64,000 nt of DNA from Amycolatopsis rubida (GTDB taxonomy: Bacteria; Actinomycetota; Actinomycetes; Mycobacteriales; Pseudonocardiaceae), in NCBI RefSeq assembly GCF_900115345.1, contig NZ_FOWC01000002.1, positions 682,001-746,000 on the forward strand. Direction: 5' to 3'. Below the pieces are notes generated by a model that saw only the letters and a program-made list of their open reading frames with translations, was not told the origin of the DNA and made no database searches. Numbering within the stretch: position 1 is the stretch's first letter; the number at the start of each line of letters is the position of its first letter. This document shows positions 17,892 to 26,827 of the stretch, piece after piece. The position numbers were made by a program, and so were the translations under genes.

Positions 17892-19235
17892 ATGCACCCC
17901 GCTCCTCCGCCTTGGCGCACACTCGCAATCCTGTTCACCGGCGTTTTCATGGCGGTGCTCGACACGTTCATCGTGTTCGTCGCAGCACCGGCCATCCGGA
18001 CCGATCTCGGCGCCTCGCCCGCCGAACTCCAGTTTCTGCTCGCCGGTTACCAGCTCGCGTATGCCGTGGCGCTCGTCACGTTCGCCCGGCTCGGCGACCG
18101 CTACGGCCGCAAACCGGTGTTCCTGGCCGGGCTGCTGGTGTTCTCCCTGTCGTCGGCCGCGTGCGCCGCCGCACCGGACGCGGGCTGGCTGGTCGCCGCG
18201 AGGTTCGTCCAAGGACTCGGAGCCGCGGCGATGTTCCCGCAGGTGCTCGCGATGATCCACGTCGTGGTTCCCGGCCCGCACCGGCCGAGGGCGTTCGCCG
18301 TGCTCGGCGCGGTCATCGGGCTGTCCGGCGTCACCGGCCAGCTCCTGGGCGGGGTGCTTGTGACCGCGAACCTTTTCGGCAGCCCGTGGCGGCCGATCTT
18401 CTGGGTCAACGTCCCCCTCGGACTGATCACCCTCGCTCTCGCCGCGCGCTTCCTGCCCCGGACCCGGCCGAACGGTGCCGCGCGGCTGGACCTTCGCGGC
18501 ACCGCGGTGCTGACCGTCGCACTCTCCCTGCTCGTCGTACCGCTCGTCGTCGGGCGGGAAGCGGGCTGGCCGCTGTGGTCCTGGTGCAGCCTCGCCTGCG
18601 GCGGACTCGCGATGGCGGTCTTCGCCGCCGTCGAACGCCGCGTACCCGCGCCACTGGTCCGGCCAGGATTGGTGCGGCAGCGCGAATTCAGGCTCGGCAT
18701 GTGCCTCGTGCTGCTCACCTACGCCGGGATCAACTCGTTCTTCCTCGTGCTTTCGCTTGCCCTGCAAGACGGTCTGGGCCTCAGCCCGCTCGCCGCCGCG
18801 CTGACGTACCTGCCGTTCGCCGCCGCCTTCCTCTCGATGAGTCTCCTCGGCAGCCGCGTGGGCCGAGCCCCGCTGGCCGGCGCGGCGACCGCAGGCGCCG
18901 GCTATGCCGTCCTGATCACGCTGTCGGCCACTCTCGGCACCGGCTGGTCGTTCGTTCCCGCGCTGCTCCTCATCGGCGCGGGCCAGGGCCTCCTCGTGCC
19001 GCCGCTGCTGAACCACGTCCTGTCCGCCGTCCCCCGCGCCGACGCCGGGACGGCTTCCGGCGTGCTGGCGACTGGTCAGCAAATCGGCGGAGCATTGGGG
19101 GTCGCGGTGGTCGGCGCGGTCTACTACTCCGCGCTCGACGGGTCGCCGCTGCACGCGCTCGCGCTGGCGTGCGGCGGGATTCTGGCTCTCACCGCCGGTG
19201 CGATCGCGGTTCTGCGGCTGCTGCCGCGGAATTGA
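17892..19235 (+). CDS. DHA2-type MFS drug exporter
   Basis: The 447-residue integral membrane protein has 12 or more predicted helices and the loop motif RLGDRYGRKPVFLAG (MFS motif A) after helix 2. It also has MFPQVLAMIHVVVP near helix 4, as in EmrB/QacA-type pumps. It should export small hydrophobic drugs in exchange for protons. ATG at 17892 is the first Met of the coding frame; the open frame upstream is antisense to the divergent regulator and is not coding. Control by the divergent MmyB-like protein is likely. Confidence 0.9.
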   Translation: MHPAPPPWRTLAILFTGVFMAVLDTFIVFVAAPAIRTDLGASPAELQFLLAGYQLAYAVALVTFARLGDRYGRKPVFLAGLLVFSLSSAACAAAPDAGWLVAARFVQGLGAAAMFPQVLAMIHVVVPGPHRPRAFAVLGAVIGLSGVTGQLLGGVLVTANLFGSPWRPIFWVNVPLGLITLALAARFLPRTRPNGAARLDLRGTAVLTVALSLLVVPLVVGREAGWPLWSWCSLACGGLAMAVFAAVERRVPAPLVRPGLVRQREFRLGMCLVLLTYAGINSFFLVLSLALQDGLGLSPLAAALTYLPFAAAFLSMSLLGSRVGRAPLAGAATAGAGYAVLITLSATLGTGWSFVPALLLIGAGQGLLVPPLLNHVLSAVPRADAGTASGVLATGQQIGGALGVAVVGAVYYSALDGSPLHALALACGGILALTAGAIAVLRLLPRN

Positions 19236-19239
19236 CGTG

Positions 19240-19613
19240 GGTTCGCCGCCAGCACGATCGGCAACGGCCGTTCAGCAACTCGGCCAACGGCCAGTGCGCC
19301 GCACCGACCTTGTCGCGAATCCCCTGGTCGGTCCGTGATAGCCAGCCGGACGACCCTCGCCACCTCGCGCAGCACCGCGAAGTACCCGGGCATGTCGGCG
19401 TGCACCAGCATCCGAGACGACCGCATCGACGCTGCGGTCCCGAACCGGCAACCGCGCGGCGTCGGCCTGGGCGATCGGCAGCCGGGCGCGGAGCATCCCG
19501 CTGGACAGGTCAACGCCGAGCGGCGTCCAGCCCAGCTCCCGCACCAGGTTTCACTGGCTGGGCGCGGCGAACTCCTCCTGGTACCAGTCCGCGATCTCGG
19601 CATAGGCCGCCAC
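19240..19613 (-). pseudogene. Decayed class I methyltransferase
   Basis: Pieces of a SAM methyltransferase are readable in two frames. The N-terminus AAYAEIADWYQEEFAAP runs into a stop. The SAM-binding glycine motif expected next is missing altogether. LVRELGWTPLGVDLSSGMLR and LPIAQADAARLPVRDRSVDA follow, then a frameshift into HADMPGYFAVLREVARV, and the fragment TDQGIRDKVGAAHWPLAELL in another segment. At least two internal deletions and a frameshift remove key parts, so no active enzyme can be made. It lies four bases after the intact methyltransferase gene, as if once in its operon. Confidence 0.8.
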
Positions 19614-19616
19614 CGA

Positions 19617-20180
19617 TTACGCGTTAGGCGAAGAATCCTTGCGGGCACAGAGAATCGTGTCGTGCAATTCCCCGCCAGGAACCTTCCGCGTCCGGTTCTC
19701 GGCGGCCGTGATCTCCCATCGCCCCGCATCCAGACCGACGTCGTGGACGGTGATCGTCGACTCCGGCGGATGCAGCTCCCCGTGCTGGTGCCCGACCACC
19801 AGCAACGTCCCGCCCGGCGCGACCCACTCCGCGAGCCGCTCGAACAGCGAGCCCGCCGCGTGCACGTAGTGCGTAGCGACCAGGTCGAACTGCCCGTCCG
19901 GAGCCCAGTTCAGCAGGTCAGCGCACACCCACTCGACCTCGCTCGACCGTTCGCGCGCATGTCGCAGCACCTCCTCGGACAGGTCGACCGCCGTCACCCG
20001 CCATCCGTGCCCGGCGAGCCAGAGCGCCTCGTTTCCTTCCCCGCAGCCAGCCTCCAGCGCGCGTCCGGGCGGGAGTTTCCCCGCCTCTTCGACCAGCTTC
20101 GGATGCGGCTCGAGCTTCGCGTGCCCGGCGGTGCCATGCCAGTGCTCGTCCCAATAGGACTGATCGAATGCGTGCGGCAC
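19617..20180 (-). CDS. Class I SAM-dependent methyltransferase
   Basis: The 187-residue enzyme has the SAM-binding motif ALEAGCGEGNEALWLAG, motif II VTAVDLSEEVLRHA and a later FDLVATHYVHA stretch. The start is taken as GTG 20180 because AAAGGAACC lies just upstream and PHAFDQSYWDEHWHG begins the conserved part. The family includes many small methyltransferases of unknown target. It is divergent from an XRE-cupin regulator across a perfect inverted repeat, so it is probably under that regulator. Confidence 0.88.
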   Translation of the reverse strand: MPHAFDQSYWDEHWHGTAGHAKLEPHPKLVEEAGKLPPGRALEAGCGEGNEALWLAGHGWRVTAVDLSEEVLRHARERSSEVEWVCADLLNWAPDGQFDLVATHYVHAAGSLFERLAEWVAPGGTLLVVGHQHGELHPPESTITVHDVGLDAGRWEITAAENRTRKVPGGELHDTILCARKDSSPNA

Positions 20181-20232
20181 AACGGTTCCTTTCGTGGGTT
20201 CCCGTTCCACCTTGCAAACCCGCCGGCACAGC

Positions 20233-20250
20233 TGGCAAGCAAACTTGCCA
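20233..20250. promoter_or_regulatory. Perfect inverted repeat operator
   Basis: TGGCAAG and CTTGCCA are separated by CAAA, between the divergent methyltransferase (start 20180) and XRE-cupin gene (start 20269). It ends 18 bases before the regulator start, the expected place for an autoregulatory operator. Confidence 0.6.
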
Positions 20251-20268
20251 ATCTGTCAAACTCGGGGA

Positions 20269-20847
20269 ATGGACGACGACCGAGCCCTGGACGCAGTCGG
20301 CCCCCGGTTGCGCGAGCTGCGCCGGAAGCGAGAGGTCACGCTGGCCGAGCTGGCCGCACAGACCGGCATCGCCGCCAGCACGCTGTCGCGACTGGAATCC
20401 GGCAATCGGCGGCCCACGCTGGAGCAGTTGCTGCCGCTGGCTCGCGCACATGGCGTGCCCCTCGACGAACTGGTCGACGCCCCGCCAACCGGCGATCCGC
20501 GCATCCATCTTCGCCCGATCAGCTGTGCCGACGGCGTGACGATCCTGCCGCTGACGCGCCGTCCGGGCGGAATCCAGGCGTACAAATTCATCCTGCCCGG
20601 GCAGCGGGCAAAGCAAGAGCCCGAGCCCAAGACGCACGAGGGCTACGAGTGGACGTATGTCCTCAATGGACAGTTGCGGCTGGTGCTCGGCGAGCACGAC
20701 ATGACGCTTTCCCCGGGCGAGGCAGCGGAATTCGACACCCGGATACCGCACTGGTTCGGCGCGGCGTCGGCGGAACCGGTGGAGTACCTGTGTCTGGTCG
20801 GACGGCAGGGGCAGCGCGCGCACGTGCGGGCCGCGCCTAAGGCATGA
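20269..20847 (+). CDS. XRE-family regulator with C-terminal cupin domain
   Basis: The 192-residue protein has an N-terminal helix-turn-helix (VTLAELAAQTGIAASTLSRL, ESGNRRPTLEQLL) and a C-terminal cupin barrel (about 85-185) with KTHEGYEWTYVLNG and IPHWFGA. Members of this HTH-cupin group sense small metabolites and commonly regulate adjacent genes. ATG at 20269 follows GGGGA. The divergent methyltransferase is the probable target through the inverted repeat at 20233-20250. The 3' end overlaps the convergent ECF gene by 11 bases. Confidence 0.92.
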   Translation: MDDDRALDAVGPRLRELRRKREVTLAELAAQTGIAASTLSRLESGNRRPTLEQLLPLARAHGVPLDELVDAPPTGDPRIHLRPISCADGVTILPLTRRPGGIQAYKFILPGQRAKQEPEPKTHEGYEWTYVLNGQLRLVLGEHDMTLSPGEAAEFDTRIPHWFGAASAEPVEYLCLVGRQGQRAHVRAAPKA

Positions 20848-21793
20848 CCGTGGCAGGCAGCCCGAAGGCCGGGAAATGCGCTGCGCCGAGGAACGACGTG
20901 AGGTCGCAGATCCGGTCCTCCCGCAGGGTCAGCACGGTGATGGACCACGCCTCGTGCGGGACAGTCCCCGAACCGCCGAGGTAGAACGCCACCGCGGGCT
21001 GGGCGTTCGCGCTGATCAGCCGGAAGCGCCAGCTCGGACAGCGCGTCATCGGGACCTGGACGGCGAACTCCGTCACGGCGGCGCCGCCGCGATACCAGTG
21101 CGGCAGCGGCGGCATCGACCAGGTGACGTCCTCGGTCAGCAAGCTTACGAGGCCGTCGACGTCGCCTTCGGCAAGGGCGGTCGCGAAACCAGTCGCCAGC
21201 TCTTGGCAGCGGGAGTCGCCGAGGAGCCGCTGCCGAGTTCGGGCGGGAACGTGCGCCGAGATGGTCCGACGGGCGCGGGCCAGGGCGGAGTTCACCGAGG
21301 CCACGGACGTTTCCATCATCGCGGCGATCTCGGCGGCGGAAAAGCCGAGGACGTCGAACAGCAGCAGCGCCGCCCGTTGGTTGCCCGGCAGATGACGGCA
21401 CGCGGCGACGAAAGCCAGCTCAACCGCCTCGCGTTGTTCGTAACTGGCCGCGGGGAAATCGGGGCACGGACCCAGCCAGGCCACGTCGGTACGCGGGGCT
21501 GAGTCGAGGACGACCTGCTCGCCCGCCGGGCCCAGGTCGACCGGCAGTGCGCGGCGGCCGCGCTGCTCGATGAGGTCCAGACAGGTCCGCGTGGCGACCG
21601 TGTACAGCCAGGTGCGCAGCGTGCTGCGGCCCTCAAACCCGGCCCGCCCGCGCCACCCTCGCAACAGTGCCTCTTGCATGGCGTCGTCGGCGTCGTGGAT
21701 CGAGCCGAGCATCCGGTAACAGTGCGCACGCAATTCCACCCGCAACGGGGCCACCGCACGGGTGAATGCGGCTTCCGAAGAAATTTCCCCCAC
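20837..21793 (-). CDS. ECF sigma factor with SnoaL-like C-terminus (SigX5/SigG-like)
   Basis: The 318-residue protein has sigma region 2 (RMLGSIHDADDAMQEALLRG), region 4 (LPGNQRAALLLFDVLGFSAA, SVASVNSALARARRTI) and a C-terminal NTF2/SnoaL-like domain from about residue 195 to the end. The inter-domain stretch and length match the TIGR02960-type (SigX5) sigma-70 factors rather than ECF41: it lacks the NPDKL motif seen in the protein at 12738. No separate anti-sigma gene is nearby. It starts with GTG at 21793, divergent from the frameshifted gene at 21856, a probable regulon member. Confidence 0.9.
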   Translation of the reverse strand: MGEISSEAAFTRAVAPLRVELRAHCYRMLGSIHDADDAMQEALLRGWRGRAGFEGRSTLRTWLYTVATRTCLDLIEQRGRRALPVDLGPAGEQVVLDSAPRTDVAWLGPCPDFPAASYEQREAVELAFVAACRHLPGNQRAALLLFDVLGFSAAEIAAMMETSVASVNSALARARRTISAHVPARTRQRLLGDSRCQELATGFATALAEGDVDGLVSLLTEDVTWSMPPLPHWYRGGAAVTEFAVQVPMTRCPSWRFRLISANAQPAVAFYLGGSGTVPHEAWSITVLTLREDRICDLTSFLGAAHFPAFGLPATVMP

Positions 21794-21855
21794 GACCGAC
21801 GATTCTGCCGCATCCGGCCGGTCTCACCTGGCAACCACTACCGAGGAGACCTGAA

Positions 21856-22465
21856 ATGACCGCCGCCTGGCCGCAGATCCACGCCGAACGCGCCGCACTG
21901 GCCGACGATCTGTCCGACGCCGCATGGAGCACGCCATCACTGTGCGAGGGGCTCTCCGTCCGCGAGGTGCTGGCCCACCTCACCGCGGGCGCGTCGCTCA
22001 CGCCGTTGCGCTGGACGGCGGGCGTGCTCCGCTGCCGGTTCGACTTCGATCGGCAGGTCGCGATGCGGTTGGCCGAGCACCTCGGCGACAGCCCGGCCGA
22101 CACGTTGGCCCGCTTCCGCCGGGTCGTCACCGGCAACGACGAAACCGCCGTTGCCGGTCGTGGCGATGCTCGGCGAGACCGTCGTGCACGGCGAGGACAT
22201 CCGCCGTCCGCTCGGCATCCGCCACGAGTATCCGGTCGAGACGCTCACCACGGTGGCCCGCTACTACCTCGGCTCCGACCTCGTCGTGCTCGCCAAAGGG
22301 CGCGTCCGCGGCCTTCGCCTCGAAGCAACCGACAGTGACTTTTCCGGCGGCTCGGGCCCCCTCGTGTCCGGCCCGACGCTCGCGCTGATCATGGCCATGA
22401 CCGGCCGCTCCCGGTTCCTCGACGACCTGGACGGCGACGGCGCCGAGATCCTGCGGCAGCGCTGA
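21856..22465 (+). pseudogene. Frameshifted maleylpyruvate isomerase/DinB-type protein
   Basis: Two overlapping frames together give a complete TIGR03083-type mycothiol-dependent/DinB-fold protein. The first frame begins MTAAWPQIHAERAALADDL and includes SLCEGLSVREVLAHLTAGAS. The second supplies PPLPVVAMLGETVVHGEDIR to the C-terminus. Removing one A at 22135-22136 would restore VTGTTKPPLP and a protein of about 203 residues. As written, the protein would be cut at residue about 161 with a scrambled end. A single-base insertion, real or a sequencing error, is the simplest explanation. AGGAGAC precedes the ATG. Confidence 0.85.
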
Positions 22466-22488
22466 CGGTCTTGCGCTGCGCCGCCAAG

Positions 22489-22520
22489 AGTTCTATAACA
22501 GTGGAGACAGTTATAGAACT
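22489..22520. promoter_or_regulatory. Perfect 11-bp inverted repeat ahead of trpB
   Basis: AGTTCTATAAC (22489-22499) and GTTATAGAACT (22510-22520) are exact reverse complements around a 10-base spacer, ending 14 bases before the trpB ATG and just before its AAGGAG ribosome-binding site. The AT-rich arms stand out from the 70% GC surroundings. There is no T tract, so an operator is more likely than a terminator. The GntR/UTRA regulator encoded downstream of trpA is the prime candidate ligand. Confidence 0.7.
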
Positions 22521-22534
22521 CTAAGGAGCCGCTC

Positions 22535-23692
22535 ATGCGCACCCCACCCCAGGAAGGACGTTTCGGGGAGTACGGCGGGCGCTGGGTGCCGGAATCACTG
22601 GTGCCCGCCTGCCTCGAAGTCGCCGACGCCTTCGAGAAGGCATGGGTCGACCCCGGCTTCCGCGAGCAGCTCCAGACGATGCTCGCCCGGCACGTCGGCA
22701 GGCCCACGCCGGTGACGCCCGCCGAACGGTTGTCCGCGGAACTCGGCGTGACCGTCGCGCTCAAGCGGGAAGACCTCACGCACACCGGGTCGCACAAGAT
22801 CAACAACGCGGTCGGCCAAGCGCTGCTCGCGAAGCGGATGGGCAAGCAGCGGCTGATCGCCGAGACCGGAGCCGGGATGCACGGCGTCGCGACGGCCACC
22901 GCGGGCGCGCTGCTCGACCTGCCGGTCACGGTGTTCATGGGCGAACAGGACGTCGAACGCCAGTCGCACAACGTGTTCCGCATGCGCTACCTCGGCGCGG
23001 AGGTCGTCCCGGTGCGCTCGGGCAGCCGCACGCTCAAGGACTCGACCAGCGAAGCGATGCGGCACTGGGTCAGCTCGACCGAGGAGGCGCACTACTGCCT
23101 CGGCTCGGTCGTCGGACCACATCCGTATCCGTGGATGGTGCGGGAGTTCCAGCGCGTGATCGGCGACGAAGCCCGCGAGCAGCACGTGACGGTGCCGGAT
23201 TTCGTCGTCGCGTGCGTCGGCGGCGGATCCAACGCGGCGGGCACTTTCGCCGGATTCGCCGACACCAGCGCACGACTGGTCGGAGTGGAAGCGATCGGCG
23301 GATCGGGCGCGACGTCCGGCCAGGCCGGGGTGCTGCACGGATCGCGGTCGCTGTTCCTCCAGGACGAGCACGGGCAGATCCTCGAAGCCCACTCGATCGC
23401 CGCCGGACTGGATTACCCCGGTGTCGGACCGGAACACGCGCACCTGCGCGACCTCGGGCGGGCTCAGTACGTCGCGGTCAACGATGAAGCAGCGGTCGCC
23501 GCGGCCGCGCGACTGGCACGCACCGAGGGAATCATCCCGGCCCTCGAATCCGCGCACGCGCTCGCCTGGGTGGCCGAAGCCGCTGGCACGCCGGATCTCC
23601 CCGCTGGCTCAACGGTGCTGCTCACCCTGTCCGGCCGGGGCGACAAGGACATCACCACGCTCATCGCTCGCGCCGAGGAGTCCCGCGCATGA
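22535..23692 (+). CDS. trpB: Tryptophan synthase beta chain
   Basis: The 385-residue PLP enzyme condenses indole with serine to make tryptophan. The PLP lysine lies in [15 protein letters not shown] (about residue 87), the phosphate-binding loop is [10 protein letters not shown], and the C-terminal [10 protein letters not shown] is present. It belongs to the TrpB1 class that pairs with TrpA. ATG at 22535 follows AAGGAG. No trpE, trpC, trpD or trpF lies beside it, so this pair is detached from the usual pathway operon and may be a second, separately controlled copy. It overlaps trpA by four bases. Confidence 0.97.
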   Translation: MRTPPQEGRFGEYGGRWVPESLVPACLEVADAFEKAWVDPGFREQLQTMLARHVGRPTPVTPAERLSAELGVTVALKREDLTHTGSHKINNAVGQALLAKRMGKQRLIAETGAGMHGVATATAGALLDLPVTVFMGEQDVERQSHNVFRMRYLGAEVVPVRSGSRTLKDSTSEAMRHWVSSTEEAHYCLGSVVGPHPYPWMVREFQRVIGDEAREQHVTVPDFVVACVGGGSNAAGTFAGFADTSARLVGVEAIGGSGATSGQAGVLHGSRSLFLQDEHGQILEAHSIAAGLDYPGVGPEHAHLRDLGRAQYVAVNDEAAVAAAARLARTEGIIPALESAHALAWVAEAAGTPDLPAGSTVLLTLSGRGDKDITTLIARAEESRA

Positions 23693-24402
23693 AAACCGAT
23701 CGCAAAATCCTGATGCCGTACCTCACCGGCGGCATCAATCCACAGTGGACGGACTATCTCCCGGCGCTGGCCGAAGCCGGTGCGGACGCGATCGAAGTCG
23801 GCATCCCGTTCTCCGACCCGACGCTGGACGGTGTGACCATCCAGGAAGCGTCCACCGTCGCTCTCGCTAACGGAACTACTCCTCAGAGTGTCCTCAATGC
23901 ACTGTCAGAGACCACAGTGGACATCCCGATCATCGTGAGCACCTACGCCAATCTGGCCGTCCGGAAGGGCTTCCGCACCGAACTGCGAGAAGCCGGAGTC
24001 GACGCTCTGATCGTGCCGGATCTTCCGCTGGAGGAAGTGCCCGCGATCGAGAAGGGAATCGAGCTGGCATTGCTGGTCTCCCCCGCGACGCCAGCCGACC
24101 GCGCACACGAGATCGCCGCGCGCAGCCGAGGTTTCGTCTACGCCGTCTCGTCGATGAGCACCACCGGCGAACGCGACCAGCTGCCCGCCTCCGCGATCGA
24201 CCTGGCCACCCGGCTGAAGAACGCCACTGACCAGCCGATCCTGGTCGGCTTCGGCATCTCGCGACCAGCGCACGCCGCCGAGGCCGCCCGGGTGGCCGAC
24301 GGCGTGATCGTGGGCGCGGCGATCATGCGGCGGGTGCTCGACGGTGCCGGTCCGGCGGAGGTCGGCGAGTACGCCGCGACCATGCGGGCCGCGCTGGACT
24401 AG
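23689..24402 (+). CDS. trpA: Tryptophan synthase alpha chain
   Basis: The 237-residue TIM-barrel enzyme releases indole from indole-3-glycerol phosphate. The catalytic Glu and Asp are present in [32 protein letters not shown] replaces the usual YLVSRAGVTG loop, and the phosphate site reads [11 protein letters not shown]. It is about 30 residues shorter than typical TrpA (near 268), mainly at both ends. The variant loop and short length suggest a diverged TrpA, perhaps with changed regulation or partner fit. ATG overlaps the trpB stop. Confidence 0.93.
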   Translation: MKTDRKILMPYLTGGINPQWTDYLPALAEAGADAIEVGIPFSDPTLDGVTIQEASTVALANGTTPQSVLNALSETTVDIPIIVSTYANLAVRKGFRTELREAGVDALIVPDLPLEEVPAIEKGIELALLVSPATPADRAHEIAARSRGFVYAVSSMSTTGERDQLPASAIDLATRLKNATDQPILVGFGISRPAHAAEAARVADGVIVGAAIMRRVLDGAGPAEVGEYAATMRAALD

Positions 24403-24443
24403 AATCCGCTGGTCCCCGCAGAACCGGACCAGAACGGACGCGC

Positions 24444-25178
24444 ATGGCCCGATACCGAGCGATCGCCGCGGATCTCGCCGCGAGGATCCGCGCCGGGGAG
24501 TACGCGCCCGGCGCGGCCCTGCCACCGCAGCGGGAGCTCAGCGCGTCCTACGGCGTCACGCTCATGACGCTCCGGCAAGCGCTGCGCGAACTCAGCGACG
24601 AAGCCCTGATCGTGCAACAACCCGGCCGCGGCACCTTCGTGGCGCCGACATCGGCCTCGTACCAGCTGGGCTCCTTGCGCAGCTTCACCGAGGACCTGCG
24701 CGATCAGGGTTACGTCGTGCGCACCGAGGTCGTCAGCCAGGCAGTACGCCGGTTGCCCACTCGCGTCGCCGCGCGATTGCAGGCCAGGGCCACCGATTCC
24801 GGCCTGCGACTGGAACGAGTGCGCGAGTTCGGCGGTCGAAGGGCAATCCATCAGGTGTCATGGATCGCTCCCCCGCACGGAGAACGGTTGCGGAACACCG
24901 ATTTCACCACAACTTCGCTCTACACCGCACTGTCCGAACTGGACGTCGCGGTGGACCGGGCCGCCGAAACGATCCGCCCGGATTCTCTCGACGACAAGCT
25001 CGCCCAGCTTCTCGACGAACCGGTCGACACCCCGGTCCTGGTCAGCGAGCGCACCACGAGCACCCCGGACGGCACGATCGTCGTCATCGACCGCGCGACC
25101 ATTCTCGGCAGCATGATGCACATCAGCACCGAACGCGCGGCCGACCGGCTGTCACTGCGCTGGGGCGCCGGAAGCTGA
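24444..25178 (+). CDS. GntR-family regulator with UTRA domain (HutC type)
   Basis: The 244-residue protein has an N-terminal GntR winged helix (YRAIAADLAARIRAGEYAPG, YGVTLMTLRQALRELSDEAL, QQPGRGTFVAP) and a C-terminal UTRA effector domain (about 85-235). It follows trpA by 41 bp on the same strand, so it may be in the same transcript and control it through the inverted repeat at 22489-22520. UTRA domains bind small metabolites; the effector is unknown, with tryptophan, indole or a derivative as reasonable guesses. Its end overlaps the convergent PucR gene by 27 bases. Confidence 0.92.
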   Translation: MARYRAIAADLAARIRAGEYAPGAALPPQRELSASYGVTLMTLRQALRELSDEALIVQQPGRGTFVAPTSASYQLGSLRSFTEDLRDQGYVVRTEVVSQAVRRLPTRVAARLQARATDSGLRLERVREFGGRRAIHQVSWIAPPHGERLRNTDFTTTSLYTALSELDVAVDRAAETIRPDSLDDKLAQLLDEPVDTPVLVSERTTSTPDGTIVVIDRATILGSMMHISTERAADRLSLRWGAGS

Positions 25179-26705
25179 ATCCCGGTGCCCGTGCGCCAAA
25201 ACCGCCAGGTGCACCGAAAGCCGAGTGTCCGGATCGGACAGATCGACGCCGAGCAACCGCTCGATCGTCGCCAACCGCGAGTACGCCGCCGGACGACTCA
25301 GGTTCAACGCCTTCGCGAACTCCGTCATCGAATACCCCGCCTCGACAAACGCCCGCAACGTCGCGAACGTCCGGCTGGCCCGCGGTTCCGGCAAGGTCAG
25401 CAACGGCCGCAGCTGCGCCTCGGTGAACTCGTGCAACCGCGGATGCTCCCGCAGCCACCACAACAACCCGCGCACGCCCAGGTCACCAGCCCGCCGAAGT
25501 CCGGGCGCACCAGGCGATTCGACATCCGCGACATGCACCGCCTCCTGCAATGCCGCCGGCAGCTCCCCGAGCCGACGCACCGGGCCGGCCGCCCCGAACG
25601 CCGCCGCCAGTCCAGCCGGAACCGCGGCGACCACGCGCTCCAGCAACGCTTTTTCCGCAGTAACCGAGGCACACGGGAACACCGCCGCCACCCGGCCTTC
25701 CGCCAGCACGCCGCCGATCCCGTCACTGGTCAGCACCGCGTCCAGCAACGCTCGCTCCTGCCCGGCCCGAGCCGGACGGCACACCAGCACCGCGTAGTAC
25801 GCCGCCGCGGCCAGCCCCAACGCCCTGGCCCGCGCGCGGACCGAACCCTCGTCCGCTCCGTGCAGCAGGTCCCGCAGCAAATCGCCCTGCGCCTCGATTT
25901 CCACCGACAGCGGCGAGTGTTCCAGCAGCTTCCCGACGGTCAACGCCTCAGCCGCGCGTTCGAGCACCATCCACGCCGACGGCTGCTCTGCCGAGTGCGC
26001 GGGCACGACCAGCCGGCCCCAGCGTTCACGCGGCGGCCCCACCGGCGTGCACATCCAGCCCTCCGGACCGCCGACCGCGGTCGCCGCGGAAAACGGCACC
26101 CGCCGGGACCGGGCCGGCCAGTCGCGCAGCAGTGATTCCGCCGAACCCGCCCCGGCGAACGCGAGCGCCCGATGCGTCCGGTCCTCCAGCACCACCGGCA
26201 GCCCGATCAGGTCCGCCGCGTGCGCGAGGACCGCGTCCGGTGCCTGCGACGCCGAACCGACCGTGCTGAACGCCTCGTGCGCGCGCTCGGCCAGCCGCAA
26301 CCGCTCGTAATGCGCGTTGACGATCCGCGCGTGCACGATCTCGGTCACCTCGATGAAGCGGATCGTGCCGCGCAGCTCCACCAGCGGGAACCGGACCGCC
26401 CGGGCGGCCTGCACCAACCCGCTGGGCAACGCCTTCGGCCGCTCCCACGGATCCACGACCAGCCCGATCGCGCCGGCCTCGCGCAGCGAACGCACGTACG
26501 CCACCGGGTCGAAGCCCGGTTCGGCGAACGCACGCCCGATCGAGAGCACCAGAACGTCGCTGGTCAGCGTCCCGGCGACGTCGCTCAGCTCGCTCACGTG
26601 CACCGACCGCACCGGCACGTCGACCCGGTCCGCCGCCGAGCGCACGACCGGCGACCCGGCGGCCATCACGGGCAGCTCCAGGACGTCTCGCAGGGTCAGG
26701 TCCAC
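25152..26705 (-). CDS. PucR-family transcriptional regulator
   Basis: The 517-residue regulator has the PucR N-terminal domain (about 1-120; LTLRDVLELPVMAAGSPVVR), a middle GGDEF-related region (about 280-390) and the C-terminal PucR helix-turn-helix (FVEAGYSMTEFAKALNLSRP, AAYSRLATIERLLGVDLSDP). PucR proteins respond to nitrogenous catabolites such as purines, GABA or beta-alanine. It is divergent from the semialdehyde dehydrogenase and aminotransferase genes with 122 bp between, so it likely controls them. Confidence 0.93.
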   Translation of the reverse strand: MDLTLRDVLELPVMAAGSPVVRSAADRVDVPVRSVHVSELSDVAGTLTSDVLVLSIGRAFAEPGFDPVAYVRSLREAGAIGLVVDPWERPKALPSGLVQAARAVRFPLVELRGTIRFIEVTEIVHARIVNAHYERLRLAERAHEAFSTVGSASQAPDAVLAHAADLIGLPVVLEDRTHRALAFAGAGSAESLLRDWPARSRRVPFSAATAVGGPEGWMCTPVGPPRERWGRLVVPAHSAEQPSAWMVLERAAEALTVGKLLEHSPLSVEIEAQGDLLRDLLHGADEGSVRARARALGLAAAAYYAVLVCRPARAGQERALLDAVLTSDGIGGVLAEGRVAAVFPCASVTAEKALLERVVAAVPAGLAAAFGAAGPVRRLGELPAALQEAVHVADVESPGAPGLRRAGDLGVRGLLWWLREHPRLHEFTEAQLRPLLTLPEPRASRTFATLRAFVEAGYSMTEFAKALNLSRPAAYSRLATIERLLGVDLSDPDTRLSVHLAVLAHGHRDSASGAPAQ

Positions 26706-26827
26706 GCAGGCAGCATAACCCGACGAAATGTACCGGCAGCGGTCAACAATGCGACGATTCGTCGGTTACCCGTGCCCCGTCCGCGAGGGACCCTCAGAGG
26801 GCGAATACCAGGACGAAAGGTGGCTCG

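Noticed and set aside
22489..22520. Terminator for the upstream gene
   Set aside because: The stem is AT-rich, has no T tract, and sits right before the trpB ribosome-binding site, so an operator is more likely.
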